A DNA stretch of 64,000 bases, from NCBI GenBank assembly GCA_963715625.1, contig OY970260.1, positions 1,922,001 through 1,986,000 on the forward strand, given 5' to 3'. Numbering within the stretch: the first letter of the stretch is position 1; each line of letters begins with the position of its first letter. A program made the position numbers and the translations under genes. This document shows positions 15,556 to 23,880 of the stretch, piece after piece. The notes under the pieces were generated by a model. The model ran no database searches. It had not been told where the DNA came from and was given only the letters and a program-made list of their open reading frames with translations. This DNA comes from VRUE01 sp963715625. GTDB lineage: Bacteria > Actinomycetota > Thermoleophilia > Solirubrobacterales > 70-9.

Positions 15556-17220
15556 ATGGACCCCTCCCGCCTCCAGGCGTACCACCAGTACACCCGCGAT
15601 CACGGGGTCAATCCGATCCTGTATCTGCTGGCCCGCATTTTCATGACCCCCTTCTTCCTGGTCTACTTCCGCTACGCGAGAACCGGCCGCGAGCACGCCC
15701 GCACCAAGGGCGGCCTGATCGTCGCCGCCAACCACCGCAGCTTCCTCGACCCGTTCGCGATCGGCGGCGCCCTGCCCTGGCGGCGGCCGATGAACTACGT
15801 CGCCAAGGTCGAGCTCTTCGAGCGGCGCTGGCGGGGCTGGATCCTCTCCCGCCTCGGCGCCTTCCCGATCCGCCGCGGCGAGTCCGACGAGGACTCGGTG
15901 GAGACGGCGCGCCAGGTCGTCGAACGGGGCGGCGCCGTCTGCATCTTCCCGGAGGGCACCCGGATCCGTCGCGGCTCGCTGGCCGAGCCCAAGCGCGGCG
16001 TCGGCCGCCTCGCGCTGCAGACCGGCGCGCCCGTCATCCCGGCAGCCGTGCTCGGCACCGAACACGTGCGCCGCGGCTGGCGGATCCGCCCGCGCAGGAT
16101 CCGGGTCCGTCTCGGCAAGGCGATGACCTTTCCCCGCGCCGAGGATCCCTCGCGCGGACTGGCCGCAACGGTGACGGCCCGGATCTGGCCCAACGTCGAG
16201 CTCCAGTGGGAGGACCTCGGCGGCCTGCCGCCGATGCGCCGCGCGGCGGTGATCGGCGCCGGCAGCTGGGGCACCGCCCTCGCCGTGCTCCTCGCCCGCG
16301 GCGGTCTCGAGGTCCAGCTGGCGACCCGCACCGCCGAGCAGGCGACCGAGCTGGCCGAGGCGCGCGAGAACCGCCGCTACCTCGAAGGCGTGCGCCTGCC
16401 CGACTCGGTCCAGGTTCGACACGCGTCCGAAGTCGAGCTGGCGGGCCTCGACCTGGTCTGCCTGGCGATCCCCTCGGGCTCGCTGCCGCAGGCGGTCGGC
16501 AGCATCGCCGACCGGGTCGGCGCCCGGGCGGCCATGCTGCTGCTGACCAAGGGCCTCGTCGCGCCGCAGGGCCTGCTTCCCGCCGAGTACGTCGGCGAGC
16601 GCGTGCGGGCGCGAGCGATCGCCTCCCTCGGCGGGCCTGCCCATGCCCGCGAGGCCGTTTCCGGTTCGGCGGCGCTCGTCCTCGGCTCCGCTGACGACGA
16701 CCTGCGCGACCAGCTCGGCGAGGTCTTCGACCGTGCCGGTTTGTTCTGCGAGCGCTCGCATGACGTGGTCGGGGTCGAGATGGCGGGGGCCGCCAAGAAC
16801 GCCGCCGCCCTCGCCGCCGCCGCCGCCGAGCCGCACGGGCTCAACGCGGCCGGGATCGCCGCCGCCCAGGTCTGGCGCGAGTGCATCGGTCACGCGATCG
16901 ATCGCGGCGCCGAGCTCGAGACGTTCGCCGGCCTCGCCGGCGTCGGCGACCTCACCGCGACGGTGATGGCGCCGGAGGGCCGCAACCGCCGCGCCGGAGA
17001 GCTGCTCGGGCGTGGCACCCCGGCGGGCGAGATCCCGGGAATCGTCGGCCAGGCGTCGGAGGGCCTCGACGCGGTGCCGCTGCTGGCGACGGCGACCGCC
17101 GCGGCGGGCGGCAAGGCGGAGGCGCTGTCCGGCCTGGCCGCGCTGATCGGCGGTGAGATCGACGCCGACGCCTGGGTCGCCGGCCTGCGCCGGGTCGAGC
17201 GTGCGCGGGAGGCAGCGTGA
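15556..17220 (+). CDS. Fusion of PlsC-type acyltransferase and GpsA glycerol-3-phosphate dehydrogenase
   Basis: The single 554-residue frame joins two glycerolipid enzymes. Residues 1-225 are a 1-acylglycerol-3-phosphate acyltransferase with an N-terminal hydrophobic segment (LARIFMTPFFLVYF), the catalytic NHRSFLD (about 59-65) and FPEGTR (about 131-136). Residues 228-554 are NAD(P)-dependent glycerol-3-phosphate dehydrogenase with VIGAGSWGTALA, LLTKGL, AGAAKNAAALAAA and GVGDLTATV. Together they would make glycerol 3-phosphate and acylate lysophosphatidate. An internal ATG at 16234 (residue 227) could give GpsA alone. The last codons overlap the start of palindrome A. Confidence 0.9.
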   Translation: MDPSRLQAYHQYTRDHGVNPILYLLARIFMTPFFLVYFRYARTGREHARTKGGLIVAANHRSFLDPFAIGGALPWRRPMNYVAKVELFERRWRGWILSRLGAFPIRRGESDEDSVETARQVVERGGAVCIFPEGTRIRRGSLAEPKRGVGRLALQTGAPVIPAAVLGTEHVRRGWRIRPRRIRVRLGKAMTFPRAEDPSRGLAATVTARIWPNVELQWEDLGGLPPMRRAAVIGAGSWGTALAVLLARGGLEVQLATRTAEQATELAEARENRRYLEGVRLPDSVQVRHASEVELAGLDLVCLAIPSGSLPQAVGSIADRVGARAAMLLLTKGLVAPQGLLPAEYVGERVRARAIASLGGPAHAREAVSGSAALVLGSADDDLRDQLGEVFDRAGLFCERSHDVVGVEMAGAAKNAAALAAAAAEPHGLNAAGIAAAQVWRECIGHAIDRGAELETFAGLAGVGDLTATVMAPEGRNRRAGELLGRGTPAGEIPGIVGQASEGLDAVPLLATATAAAGGKAEALSGLAALIGGEIDADAWVAGLRRVERAREAA

Positions 17221-17221
17221 C

Positions 17222-17270
17222 CTTCCAGTGCGCCTTTCCCCCCTTATCCGGGGATAAAGCGCACCGGAAG
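17222..17270. repeat. Hairpin A with conserved apical TATCCGGGG
   Basis: Imperfect arms around CTTCCAGTGCGCCTTT and AAAGCGCACCGGAAG enclose CCTTATCCGGGG. The arms and the following GATGCGG...CGCCGG flank resemble hairpin B at 26310-26358. It lies directly after the fused plsC-gpsA gene and 50 bases before the ECF sigma gene. Confidence 0.65.
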
Positions 17271-17322
17271 GGGTGGGGGGCGACGATGCGGGGCGCCGGC
17301 GCCGGCCGAATAGGCTGCGTGC

Positions 17323-17880
17323 GTGAGCGATGTGGACAACGTCGAGCCGGCGAGCCTCGACCCGGCCGCCAAGGCGGAGCTGGACCGCGCCTTCGAGGAC
17401 CTCTACCGGGCGCACCTGCGCGACGTCTACTCCTATGCCTACTACCGGGTCGGCAACCAGCACGACGCCGAGGACCTCACCGAGCAGGCCTTCCTGCAGG
17501 CATACAGGCACTTCGACCGGGCCCGCCGCGAGTCCGACGGCCGGCCGCTGCGCCCCTGGCTGATCCGCATCGCCCACAACCTCGCGTCGAACTACTACCG
17601 CGATCGCTCGCGCCGGCCGCAGACGTCGCTGGAGGTTGCCGACCCGATCCCCGCCCGACACGGAACCGAGGCGATCGCCGAAGGCCGCGAGGAGCTGCGG
17701 CAGGTGATGGCGAATCTCGAGAAGCTCTCCGACGACCGCCGCGAGGTGCTGATCATGCGCTTCGCGCTCGGCATGGACAATCGCGAGATCGCACGGGCCC
17801 TGGGCCGCAGCGACGGGGCGACCAAGGTGCTGATACACCGGGCGATCAAGCAGCTGCAGGAGGAGATGGCCGATGAGTGA
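17323..17880 (+). CDS. ECF-family RNA polymerase sigma factor
   Basis: The GTG-started 185-residue product has region 2 (LYRAHLRDVYSYAYYRVGNQHDAEDLTEQAFLQAYRHF-like, then PWLIRIAHNLASNYYRDRSRR) and region 4 (REVLIMRFALGMDNREIARALGRSDGATKVLIHRAIKQL). Both are complete, so it should direct promoter recognition. The downstream gene overlaps it by 8 bases and encodes a small membrane-anchored protein, a usual place for an anti-sigma factor. The signal sensed cannot be read from sequence. Confidence 0.9.
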   Translation: MSDVDNVEPASLDPAAKAELDRAFEDLYRAHLRDVYSYAYYRVGNQHDAEDLTEQAFLQAYRHFDRARRESDGRPLRPWLIRIAHNLASNYYRDRSRRPQTSLEVADPIPARHGTEAIAEGREELRQVMANLEKLSDDRREVLIMRFALGMDNREIARALGRSDGATKVLIHRAIKQLQEEMADE

Positions 17881-18217
17881 GGCCGCCCACCGCCCGGGTG
17901 GAGCCTGGGACGTCGAGCACCTGCTCTCCGACGCGCTGCGGCCGATCGAGCCGCCGGAGCGCCTCTCGGGCCGGCTCGAGGACACGCTCTCGGCCGTGAC
18001 GCAGGCGGCCGCGGAGGAGCTCTCGGACTGGGCCGAGGAGCTCTCCGAGAGCGAGCTGCGGGCGCTGCGCGACCCCCGCAACTGGGTGCGCCCGGTGTTC
18101 GCGGTCGGCGCGGGAGGGGCTGCAGCCGGTGCCCTCGTCCTGCTCGAGTTCCGGCGCCGCGGCCGTCAGCAGGCCAAGGGCGGCCTGCGATCCCTGGCCG
18201 GCCGGGTCAGGCTGTAG
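17873..18217 (+). CDS. Small single-pass membrane protein, possible anti-sigma partner
   Basis: The 114-residue product overlaps the ECF sigma gene by 8 bases (ATGAGTGA). It has an acidic N-terminal region (residues 1-65, for example ELSDWAEELSESELRALRD) and one hydrophobic segment near the C-terminus (PVFAVGAGGAAAGALVLLEF), followed by a basic tail. No ZAS zinc motif is visible, so an anti-sigma role is inferred only from position and topology. Its end overlaps the end of the convergent DUF4383-like gene by 11 bases. Confidence 0.65.
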   Translation: MSEAAHRPGGAWDVEHLLSDALRPIEPPERLSGRLEDTLSAVTQAAAEELSDWAEELSESELRALRDPRNWVRPVFAVGAGGAAAGALVLLEFRRRGRQQAKGGLRSLAGRVRL

Positions 18218-18617
18218 CCGGCCGGTTCCCTTTCGCCACCGGCGTCGCCAGGGCAGCGCCGACGCCGAGGGTGCCGACGGTCAGGTGGAAGAGGTTGCCG
18301 GCAGCGTCGACCGGCAGGAAGCCCAGGAGCGAGTCGTCGCTGCCGATCGCGAAACCCCAAAAGGCGACGACGAGGTAGAAGGCGCCCAGCCAGAGCGAGT
18401 ACCGGCGCGAGGCGTACCCGGCCATGAAAAGCCCGAGCGCTCCGGTGAGGACGTGCAGGACGTTGGACCAGGCGTTGACCGCGAGGAGGCCGAAGGCGTC
18501 GCCGGCCTCCCCCGGGAAGCCGAACGAGGCGCTGTAGAAGAAGCCGGCGATGCCGGTCACCACGAGCGTCCCCCCGGCGAGGGTGGCGTAGAGCCGTGCG
18601 GGGCTGGGCCCGTCCAT
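18207..18617 (-). CDS. DUF4383-like four-helix membrane protein
   Basis: The 136-residue product (from MDGPSPARLYATLAGG) has about four membrane segments (TLVVTGIAGFFYSASFG, NVLHVLTGALGLFMAGY, YSLWLGAFYLVVAFWGFAIG, LFHLTVGTLGVGAAL). It has the paired N-x-x-H-x-x-T-G pattern found in DUF4383 proteins. Function is unknown. ATG 18617 is preferred over ATG 18641, because the latter leaves only 4 bases to the divergent rhomboid start. Confidence 0.75.
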   Translation of the reverse strand: MDGPSPARLYATLAGGTLVVTGIAGFFYSASFGFPGEAGDAFGLLAVNAWSNVLHVLTGALGLFMAGYASRRYSLWLGAFYLVVAFWGFAIGSDDSLLGFLPVDAAGNLFHLTVGTLGVGAALATPVAKGNRPATA

Positions 18618-18645
18618 CGGCCGCGATTGTAGTCTGCCCATCCCG

Positions 18646-19470
18646 ATGGCCCAGATGTGTTACAGGCACCCGAACCGTGAGACCGGCGTTTCCTGCTCGT
18701 CATGCGGGCGGCCGATCTGCCCCGATTGCATGACGCCGACGCCGGTCGGGATGCGCTGCCCGGAGTGCGCCAGCCAGCGCACCCGCGTCGTCAGGGGCGT
18801 CGGCGAGGCGGGGCTGTTCGCCAGCGCCCCGGCGACCTTCGTCCTGATCGCGCTGAATGCGGCGGCGTTCCTCGCCGAGATCGCCAGCGCCAGCGGCGGT
18901 CTCGGGGTCGGGGGGAGCTCGGTTGTCTTCGACTTCGGCCTCTACGGGCCGTTCGTCGCCGAAGGCGAGTGGTACCGGTTGCTGACCGGTGGGTTCCTCC
19001 ACGCGGGCCTCATCCACATCGGCTTCAACATGTTCGCGCTCTACTTCCTCGGCCGGCTGCTGGAGCCCTCGATCGGTACCCCTCGCTTTCTCGCGGTCTA
19101 CGTCGCCTCCCTCTTCGGTGGGGCGTTCGGCGCGCTCCTGCTGAGCCCGAATGCGCTCACGGTCGGCGCCTCGGGGGCGATCTTCGGCCTCTTCGGGGCG
19201 ACCTTCCTGATCGCCCGCGACCGCGGCTTCGACGCTGTCGCCTCGTCGATCGGGATCGTCCTGCTGCTCAACCTCGCCTTCAGCATCGGGGGAGCGGGCC
19301 ACATCAGCCTCGGCGGTCATCTCGGCGGGCTCGTGGCGGGGGTCCTCTGCGCCGGAGCGATCCTTGCCGGCGACCGCGGCATGCTCGGCCAGCGTCACTT
19401 CCCTGCCGAGATGATCGCGATGGGGGCCGTGACCCTGCTCTCGGTCGCCGGCGCGCTGGCGATCGCCTGA
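18646..19470 (+). CDS. Rhomboid intramembrane serine protease with N-terminal zinc-binding B-box-like domain
   Basis: Rhomboids cut transmembrane segments inside the membrane. The 274-residue product starts with a Cys/His-rich module (CYRHPNRETGVSCSSCGRPIC, CPEC) of the B-box/zinc-finger type. About six membrane segments follow, with HIGFNMFALYFLG (the H-x-x-x-N motif), the catalytic serine in VGASGAIFGLFGA, and the catalytic histidine in GGHLGGLVAG. All catalytic residues are present, so activity is expected. The substrate is unknown. Confidence 0.92.
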   Translation: MAQMCYRHPNRETGVSCSSCGRPICPDCMTPTPVGMRCPECASQRTRVVRGVGEAGLFASAPATFVLIALNAAAFLAEIASASGGLGVGGSSVVFDFGLYGPFVAEGEWYRLLTGGFLHAGLIHIGFNMFALYFLGRLLEPSIGTPRFLAVYVASLFGGAFGALLLSPNALTVGASGAIFGLFGATFLIARDRGFDAVASSIGIVLLLNLAFSIGGAGHISLGGHLGGLVAGVLCAGAILAGDRGMLGQRHFPAEMIAMGAVTLLSVAGALAIA

Positions 19471-19473
19471 AGC

Positions 19474-20394
19474 TCAACCGGTGCGCCCGCCACGCGCGTG
19501 GGAGGCGCGCAGCTCGGCGAAGCCGATGTTCCCGGGTGGATCGACTAAGTCCGGGTGCAGCAGGTGGCCGAGCAGCTCGACGCCGTCGACGAGGCGCGGT
19601 CCCGGGCGGGAGAAGGTCGAAGCGGCGTCGACCGCGAAAACCCGCTGGGCACCGAGCTCCTCGATGTGGAACCAGTGTTCCAGGGCCTGGGTACGGGCAC
19701 CGTCGACGTACCAGCCACAGGGCATCGCGACGACCACGTCGGGGTTGAGGCCCGAGAGCTCGCCCCACGACACCTCGGGCGACTTCAATCCGGGCGGGCC
19801 GGCGACGTCTTCGCCTCCCGCGATCGAGATCATCTCCGGGATCCAGTGTCCCCCGACGTAGGGCGGGTCGAGCCACTCCAGGGCGATCACGCGCGGCAGC
19901 GTCGTCCCCGAGACGGCGGCGCGGACGGTCGCCAGGCGTCCCTCCAGTTCCCCCCGCAGCTCGTGCGCCTGGCGCGGGGCCCCGGCCGCCTCACCCAGCC
20001 GGACCACGTCCTCGAGCATCTCCGCGAGCGTGCTCGGGTCCTGTTGCACGACTCTCGGCCGGCTGGTCAGGCGAGCGGCGACCTCGAGCACGTCCTCGAA
20101 GGAGACGGCGCACACGGCGCAGACCGCCTGGGTGACGATCAGGTCTGGCCCCAGCTCCTCCAGCAGCTCCTCGTCGAGCTCGTAGAGCGCCTGCCCCTCG
20201 GCGACCCTCGCCTTCACCGCCCGGTCGATCTCGGCGGCACCGAGGTTGGGCGGGAGCACGGTCCGGGTCAGATGGGGGAGGGAACGCGCCTCGTGCGGGT
20301 AGTCGCACTCATGCGTGACCGCGACGACATCGTCGCCGAGCCCGAGCGCGTAGAGCATCTCGGTCGCAGATGGGACCAGGCTTGCGATGCGCAT
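19474..20394 (-). CDS. BtuF-like periplasmic-binding-fold protein (cobalamin/metal-chelate type)
   Basis: The 306-residue product begins MRIASLVPSATEMLYALGLGDDVVAVTHECDYP, the characteristic opening of the BtuF/FecCD-associated binding proteins (COG0614). No signal peptide or lipobox is visible, as in many cytosolic or unlinked members. CAVCAVSFEDVL near residue 100 could bind a metal or corrinoid. No permease or ATPase gene is adjacent, so a transport role is not supported by context. Confidence 0.8.
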   Translation of the reverse strand: MRIASLVPSATEMLYALGLGDDVVAVTHECDYPHEARSLPHLTRTVLPPNLGAAEIDRAVKARVAEGQALYELDEELLEELGPDLIVTQAVCAVCAVSFEDVLEVAARLTSRPRVVQQDPSTLAEMLEDVVRLGEAAGAPRQAHELRGELEGRLATVRAAVSGTTLPRVIALEWLDPPYVGGHWIPEMISIAGGEDVAGPPGLKSPEVSWGELSGLNPDVVVAMPCGWYVDGARTQALEHWFHIEELGAQRVFAVDAASTFSRPGPRLVDGVELLGHLLHPDLVDPPGNIGFAELRASHARGGRTG

Positions 20395-20503
20395 CCCATA
20401 GTCAATATCGCACCATCTCGCTGGATCGGCGGATCGGAAAGCTATATTGCGTACGCCGGATGGCCGACGACGAGCTCCCCCGAAGTACCGGGTCAAATAC
20501 ACG

Positions 20504-21811
20504 ATGAGCGCCCTGCTGCTCGTCCTCCTGTTCCTGCTGCTGGCCGTCAACGGCTTCTTCGTCGCCGCCGAGTTCGCGCTCGTGCGCAGCCGCCGGGGCA
20601 AGATCGAGCAGCTCGCCGCCGAAGGCGAAAGCGGCGCCGAGGCGGTGGTCGAGCAGCTCGACAAGATCGACGAGTCGCTCTCGGCCTGCCAGATCGGGAT
20701 CACGATGGCCTCGATCGGCATCGGCTTCCTCGGCGAGCCTTCCCTGGCGAAGCTGCTCGAGCCGCTGTTCGGAAGCCTGTCTCACGGCGCCGCCGTCGGC
20801 CTCTCGGTCGCGATCGCCTTCGCCCTCGTCACCGCGCTCCACATCAGCGTCGGCGAGCAGGTGCCGAAGATGCTGGCGATCAGCCACGCCGAGCGCACCG
20901 CCCGCCGCGTCTCCCGCCCGCTCAACTGGTTCCGCGTCGCGACCGCGCCGGTGATCGTGGCGTTGAGCAGGATCTCCAACGCGATCGTCCGCCTCTTCGG
21001 CGTCGACCCGACTGACATCGAGGAGCACCACACGGCCGAGGACCTGAAGCAGATCATCGACCGCTCGCGGATGGGCGGGACGCTCGACCCGGGCGAGGCC
21101 GGGATGCTGGGCGGCGTCTTCCACCTGCACGAGCAGGAGGCGCGCGAGGTGATGACGCCGATCCCGGCGGTCGTCACCGTCGACGCCTCCGAGACGGTGG
21201 AGACGGCACTGCGCCGCTGTGTCACATCCGGGCACACGCGGCTGGTCGTGATCGAAGACGAGAACCCCGACCGGGTGAAGGGGATCGTCCACAACAACAG
21301 CCTGGCTCGCCTCTTCATGAGCGACGGTCCGGAGGCCGAGATCGCGCCGGCGATCCGCGACGCCGTGATCGTGCCGGAGACCCGGCCCCTCGACGACCTC
21401 CTGCACGACCTCCAGGTCCAGCGAACCTCGCTCTCCGTCGTGGTCGACGAGTACGGGCGGACGGTCGGGATCGTCACCGTCGAGGATATCCTCGAGGAGG
21501 TGGTCGGGGAGATCGAGGACGAGACCGACCCGCGTGCGGCGGCGCTGCGCCGGCTGGCCAGCGGCGAGTGGTTCGTTCGCGGCCACGTCTCGCTCGGGGA
21601 CCTCTCGGACGCCGGGATAAATCTCCCGGTCGACACCGACGCCTACAACTCGGTCGGCGGCTACGTCTTCGGCGAGCTCGGGCGCCTGCCCAAGCGCGGC
21701 GACGCGATCGTCGCCAACGGCTACACGATCAGGGTGGAGTCGGTCCGCGAGAACCGGATCGAGGCCGTGCGCATCAGCGGCCACGCCGGTTCCGTCCGCC
21801 GCGACTCCTAG
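20504..21811 (+). CDS. CNNM/HlyC-CorC family membrane protein with CBS domains
   Basis: The 435-residue product has an N-terminal DUF21/CNNM membrane domain (MSALLLVLLFLLLAVNGFFVAAEFALVRSRR, then ALVTALHISVGEQVPKMLAI). Two CBS repeats (VMTPIPAVVTVDA and SVVVDEYGRTVGIVTVEDILEEVVGEIEDE) and a C-terminal CorC/HlyC domain (VSLGDLSDAGINLPVD, ENRIEAVRIS) follow. Relatives transport or sense magnesium or cobalt. ATG 20504 is chosen because the membrane segment begins directly after it. TATATT at 20443 could be a -10 element. Confidence 0.88.
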   Translation: MSALLLVLLFLLLAVNGFFVAAEFALVRSRRGKIEQLAAEGESGAEAVVEQLDKIDESLSACQIGITMASIGIGFLGEPSLAKLLEPLFGSLSHGAAVGLSVAIAFALVTALHISVGEQVPKMLAISHAERTARRVSRPLNWFRVATAPVIVALSRISNAIVRLFGVDPTDIEEHHTAEDLKQIIDRSRMGGTLDPGEAGMLGGVFHLHEQEAREVMTPIPAVVTVDASETVETALRRCVTSGHTRLVVIEDENPDRVKGIVHNNSLARLFMSDGPEAEIAPAIRDAVIVPETRPLDDLLHDLQVQRTSLSVVVDEYGRTVGIVTVEDILEEVVGEIEDETDPRAAALRRLASGEWFVRGHVSLGDLSDAGINLPVDTDAYNSVGGYVFGELGRLPKRGDAIVANGYTIRVESVRENRIEAVRISGHAGSVRRDS

Positions 21812-21855
21812 CTTTTTCAGGCAACCCGCGTTCCACCGAACCCTGGAGGTATCGC

Positions 21856-22092
21856 ATGTGGGTTGTGCGCATGACCGACAAGCAGCTCGAGGTCCTGAGG
21901 GCGCTGCTGCGCTCCGAGCAGCAGCTCGGCCCGGCGCTGAGAGGAGCTGTCGAGGCGCTCGACCTTGCCTGCTGGGACGATCTCCCCAATGCCGAGCTTC
22001 CCTGGGACGAGGTCGAGTCGACCGCCCGCCGCCAGGGCATAACCCAAGCCGACGTGATCTGGGACCTGGCCGGCCGAGACAGCTGGAGCTAG
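21856..22092 (+). CDS. Small protein of unknown function (78 aa)
   Basis: The frame starting at ATG 21856 is preceded by a strong ribosome-binding site (GGAGG, 21845-21849). It encodes a soluble peptide MWVVRMTDKQLEVLRALLR..., with a leucine-rich helical N-terminus and an acidic/tryptophan-containing C-terminus ending LAGRDSWS. It lies 44 bases after the CBS-domain gene. No family is recognised, but the good start signal and codon pattern make it a probable gene. Confidence 0.65.
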   Translation: MWVVRMTDKQLEVLRALLRSEQQLGPALRGAVEALDLACWDDLPNAELPWDEVESTARRQGITQADVIWDLAGRDSWS

Positions 22093-22099
22093 TTTCGCG

Positions 22100-22251
22100 G
22101 GAGGGATGCCGGCGCCCCTCCCCGGAAATTGATGTCGCACGCGCCTTCGGCGCTTTGCGACGATGTTGGAGCGCGGCCTGCGGCCGCGCGGCACCGGATT
22201 GCATTTCCGCCGCTTCGCGACATTCCCGGGGAGGGGCACCGGCATCCCTCC
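22100..22251. repeat. Palindrome island between convergent genes (core related to the 140-bp repeat)
   Basis: Arms of 26 bases (22100-22125 and 22226-22251, one mismatch) enclose an inner sequence with GCGCGGCCTGCGGCCGCGC and GCACCGGATTGCATTTCCGC. This inner part matches the core of the 140-bp repeats at 27615, 34261 and 49261, while the arms are different. The rest of the gap to 22385 is an AAGCTT-containing spacer similar to those in the other islands. Confidence 0.7.
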
Positions 22252-22385
22252 TGACGCACCAAGCTTCAGGCGTCCCTGCCGGGACGCCCCTCCGCTCAAA
22301 GCTTTCCAGCTTGTGAGTCCCGGCTCGGCTTCGCAGCTTGGGCTGCCTGAGCCTGTCGAGAGAGGCTCCCCCCTCACCAGAACCT

Positions 22386-23210
22386 CTAGTCGTAGCTGTA
22401 GAAGCCGGCGCCGGACTTCCTGCCCAGCTTCTCTTCGCCGACCATCTCGACGATCAGCCCGGGCGGCTTGTGTGCCGCCTCGTTGGAGTCGGCGTAGAGG
22501 GCGTCGCCGATCGCCTCGGCGACGTCGAGCCCGACGAAGTCGAGCAACGCCAGCGGCCCCATCGGGTGGCCGGCGCCGAGCTTCATGCAGGTGTCGACCT
22601 CGCCGGCCTCCATGCCGGTCCGCTCGACCATCCGCACGGCGTCGAAGAGGTACGGGAAGAGCAGGCGGTTGACGACGAATCCGGCCTGGTCGGGCACCTC
22701 GACCGCCGTCTTGCCGAGGGCCGCGCACCAGGCGAGGGCGCTCTCGCGGGCGCTCTCGGCGCCCTCCGGGAAGCAGACCTCCACCAGCTTCATCCGCGGC
22801 ACCGGGTTGAAGACGTGCAGGCCGAAGAGGCGGCCGGGGATGCCTCCCGCCGCGGCGATCTCGGCAACGCTCAGCGAGGAGGTCGTCGTCGCGAGCGCTG
22901 CCCTGGGGCAGGCCTCCGCGATCGTCGAGAGGAGCTCGCCCTTCGGCGCGGCCTCCTCGATGATCGCCTCGACGACGACGTCGCAGCCGGCGAGGTCGCC
23001 GGGGTCGGTCGTGACCCGCAGCCGCGACGGCTCGGCCCCCTCGATCTTGGCGCAGGCGGCGACCACTTTCTCCTCCGCTCGCCAGGCCGAAGCCTCGCTC
23101 CGCGCCAGCAGGATCGTGTCGGCGGTGGTGGTGGAAACGGCAGCAAGGCCCGTGGCGATGGCTCCGCTGCCGGCAATTCCCGGACTTTCGTACCCCCGGC
23201 TCGCGTTCAT
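22386..23210 (-). CDS. 3-hydroxyacyl-CoA dehydrogenase (FadB2-like)
   Basis: The enzyme oxidises 3-hydroxyacyl-CoA (for example 3-hydroxybutyryl-CoA) with NAD(P). The 274-residue product has a GxGxxx nucleotide-binding start (GIAGSGAIATGLAAV), VVVEAIIEEAAPKGELLS, the catalytic-histidine block GLHVFNPVPRMKLVEV, and the C-terminal FVVNRLLFPYLFDAVRMVERTG and GHPMGPLALLDFVGLDV. The length equals that of stand-alone HBDH enzymes. Acyl-CoA dehydrogenase genes just downstream on the other strand suggest a role in beta-oxidation. Confidence 0.9.
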   Translation of the reverse strand: MNASRGYESPGIAGSGAIATGLAAVSTTTADTILLARSEASAWRAEEKVVAACAKIEGAEPSRLRVTTDPGDLAGCDVVVEAIIEEAAPKGELLSTIAEACPRAALATTTSSLSVAEIAAAGGIPGRLFGLHVFNPVPRMKLVEVCFPEGAESARESALAWCAALGKTAVEVPDQAGFVVNRLLFPYLFDAVRMVERTGMEAGEVDTCMKLGAGHPMGPLALLDFVGLDVAEAIGDALYADSNEAAHKPPGLIVEMVGEEKLGRKSGAGFYSYD

Positions 23211-23322
23211 GGGCGGGTTCCTATCACGATGCTCCCCGGGTGGGGTGCCTGGTCAGGGGCGAGCGCGTCTCGGCAAAAGCGTGTAACTTTCTCTATCAGT
23301 CAAAGTGATTGGAGGATGGGCG

Positions 23323-23802
23323 ATGCGCGGGTGGAGTGCGATCGGGTTGTGTGCGGGGGTGCTCGCGGTGGCGGCACTGGGTGTCGGGTGCGGGGGCGAC
23401 GGCAGCTCCCAGGTCACGGCCTCGGCAGAGGTCGACAAGCCGACCTATCTCAAGAAGGCCGACGCGGTCTGCAAACAGGCCAACATTCGCATCGAAGATG
23501 GCTGGGAAGACTTCGTCAAAAGCAGGGGCGGCGATCCGACCGCGGCCTTCGAAGGACAAGAGGCCGAGGACGAATTCGCGACCACGGTGGTACTTCCTGG
23601 GAAGCAGTGGCAAGTGGACGAGGTGGCGGAACTGACGGCTCCCGAGGGGGACGAGAAGGAGGTCGAGGCCATCCTGGCGGCCTACCAGGAAGGCATCGAT
23701 GTCGGCGAAGGCGACCCCAGCAAGGTGACGTCGAATCAAGGTGTCTTCAAATACGCCGCCAAAACCGCCGAAGACTACGGTCTCCGCGAATGCCGCTGGT
23801 AG
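23323..23802 (+). CDS. Small lipoprotein of unknown function
   Basis: The 159-residue product has a lipoprotein signal peptide (MRGWSAIGLCAGVLAVAALGVGCGGDG) with Cys in a lipobox-like LGVGC. The mature part (YLKKADAVCKQANIRIEDGWEDF, then AILAAYQEGIDVGEGD and YGLRECRW) has two further Cys residues that could form a disulfide. ATG 23323 is preceded by GGAGG (23311-23315) at good spacing; an upstream GTG at 23305 lacks one. No known domain is recognised. Confidence 0.75.
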   Translation: MRGWSAIGLCAGVLAVAALGVGCGGDGSSQVTASAEVDKPTYLKKADAVCKQANIRIEDGWEDFVKSRGGDPTAAFEGQEAEDEFATTVVLPGKQWQVDEVAELTAPEGDEKEVEAILAAYQEGIDVGEGDPSKVTSNQGVFKYAAKTAEDYGLRECRW

Positions 23803-23880
23803 GGCGAGGCACCAGGTTGAGCTGAGAGGGCCGGTGGCAGCCTGGCCAGCCGGCCAGCCGGACGCTATGCTCCCCGCCCG

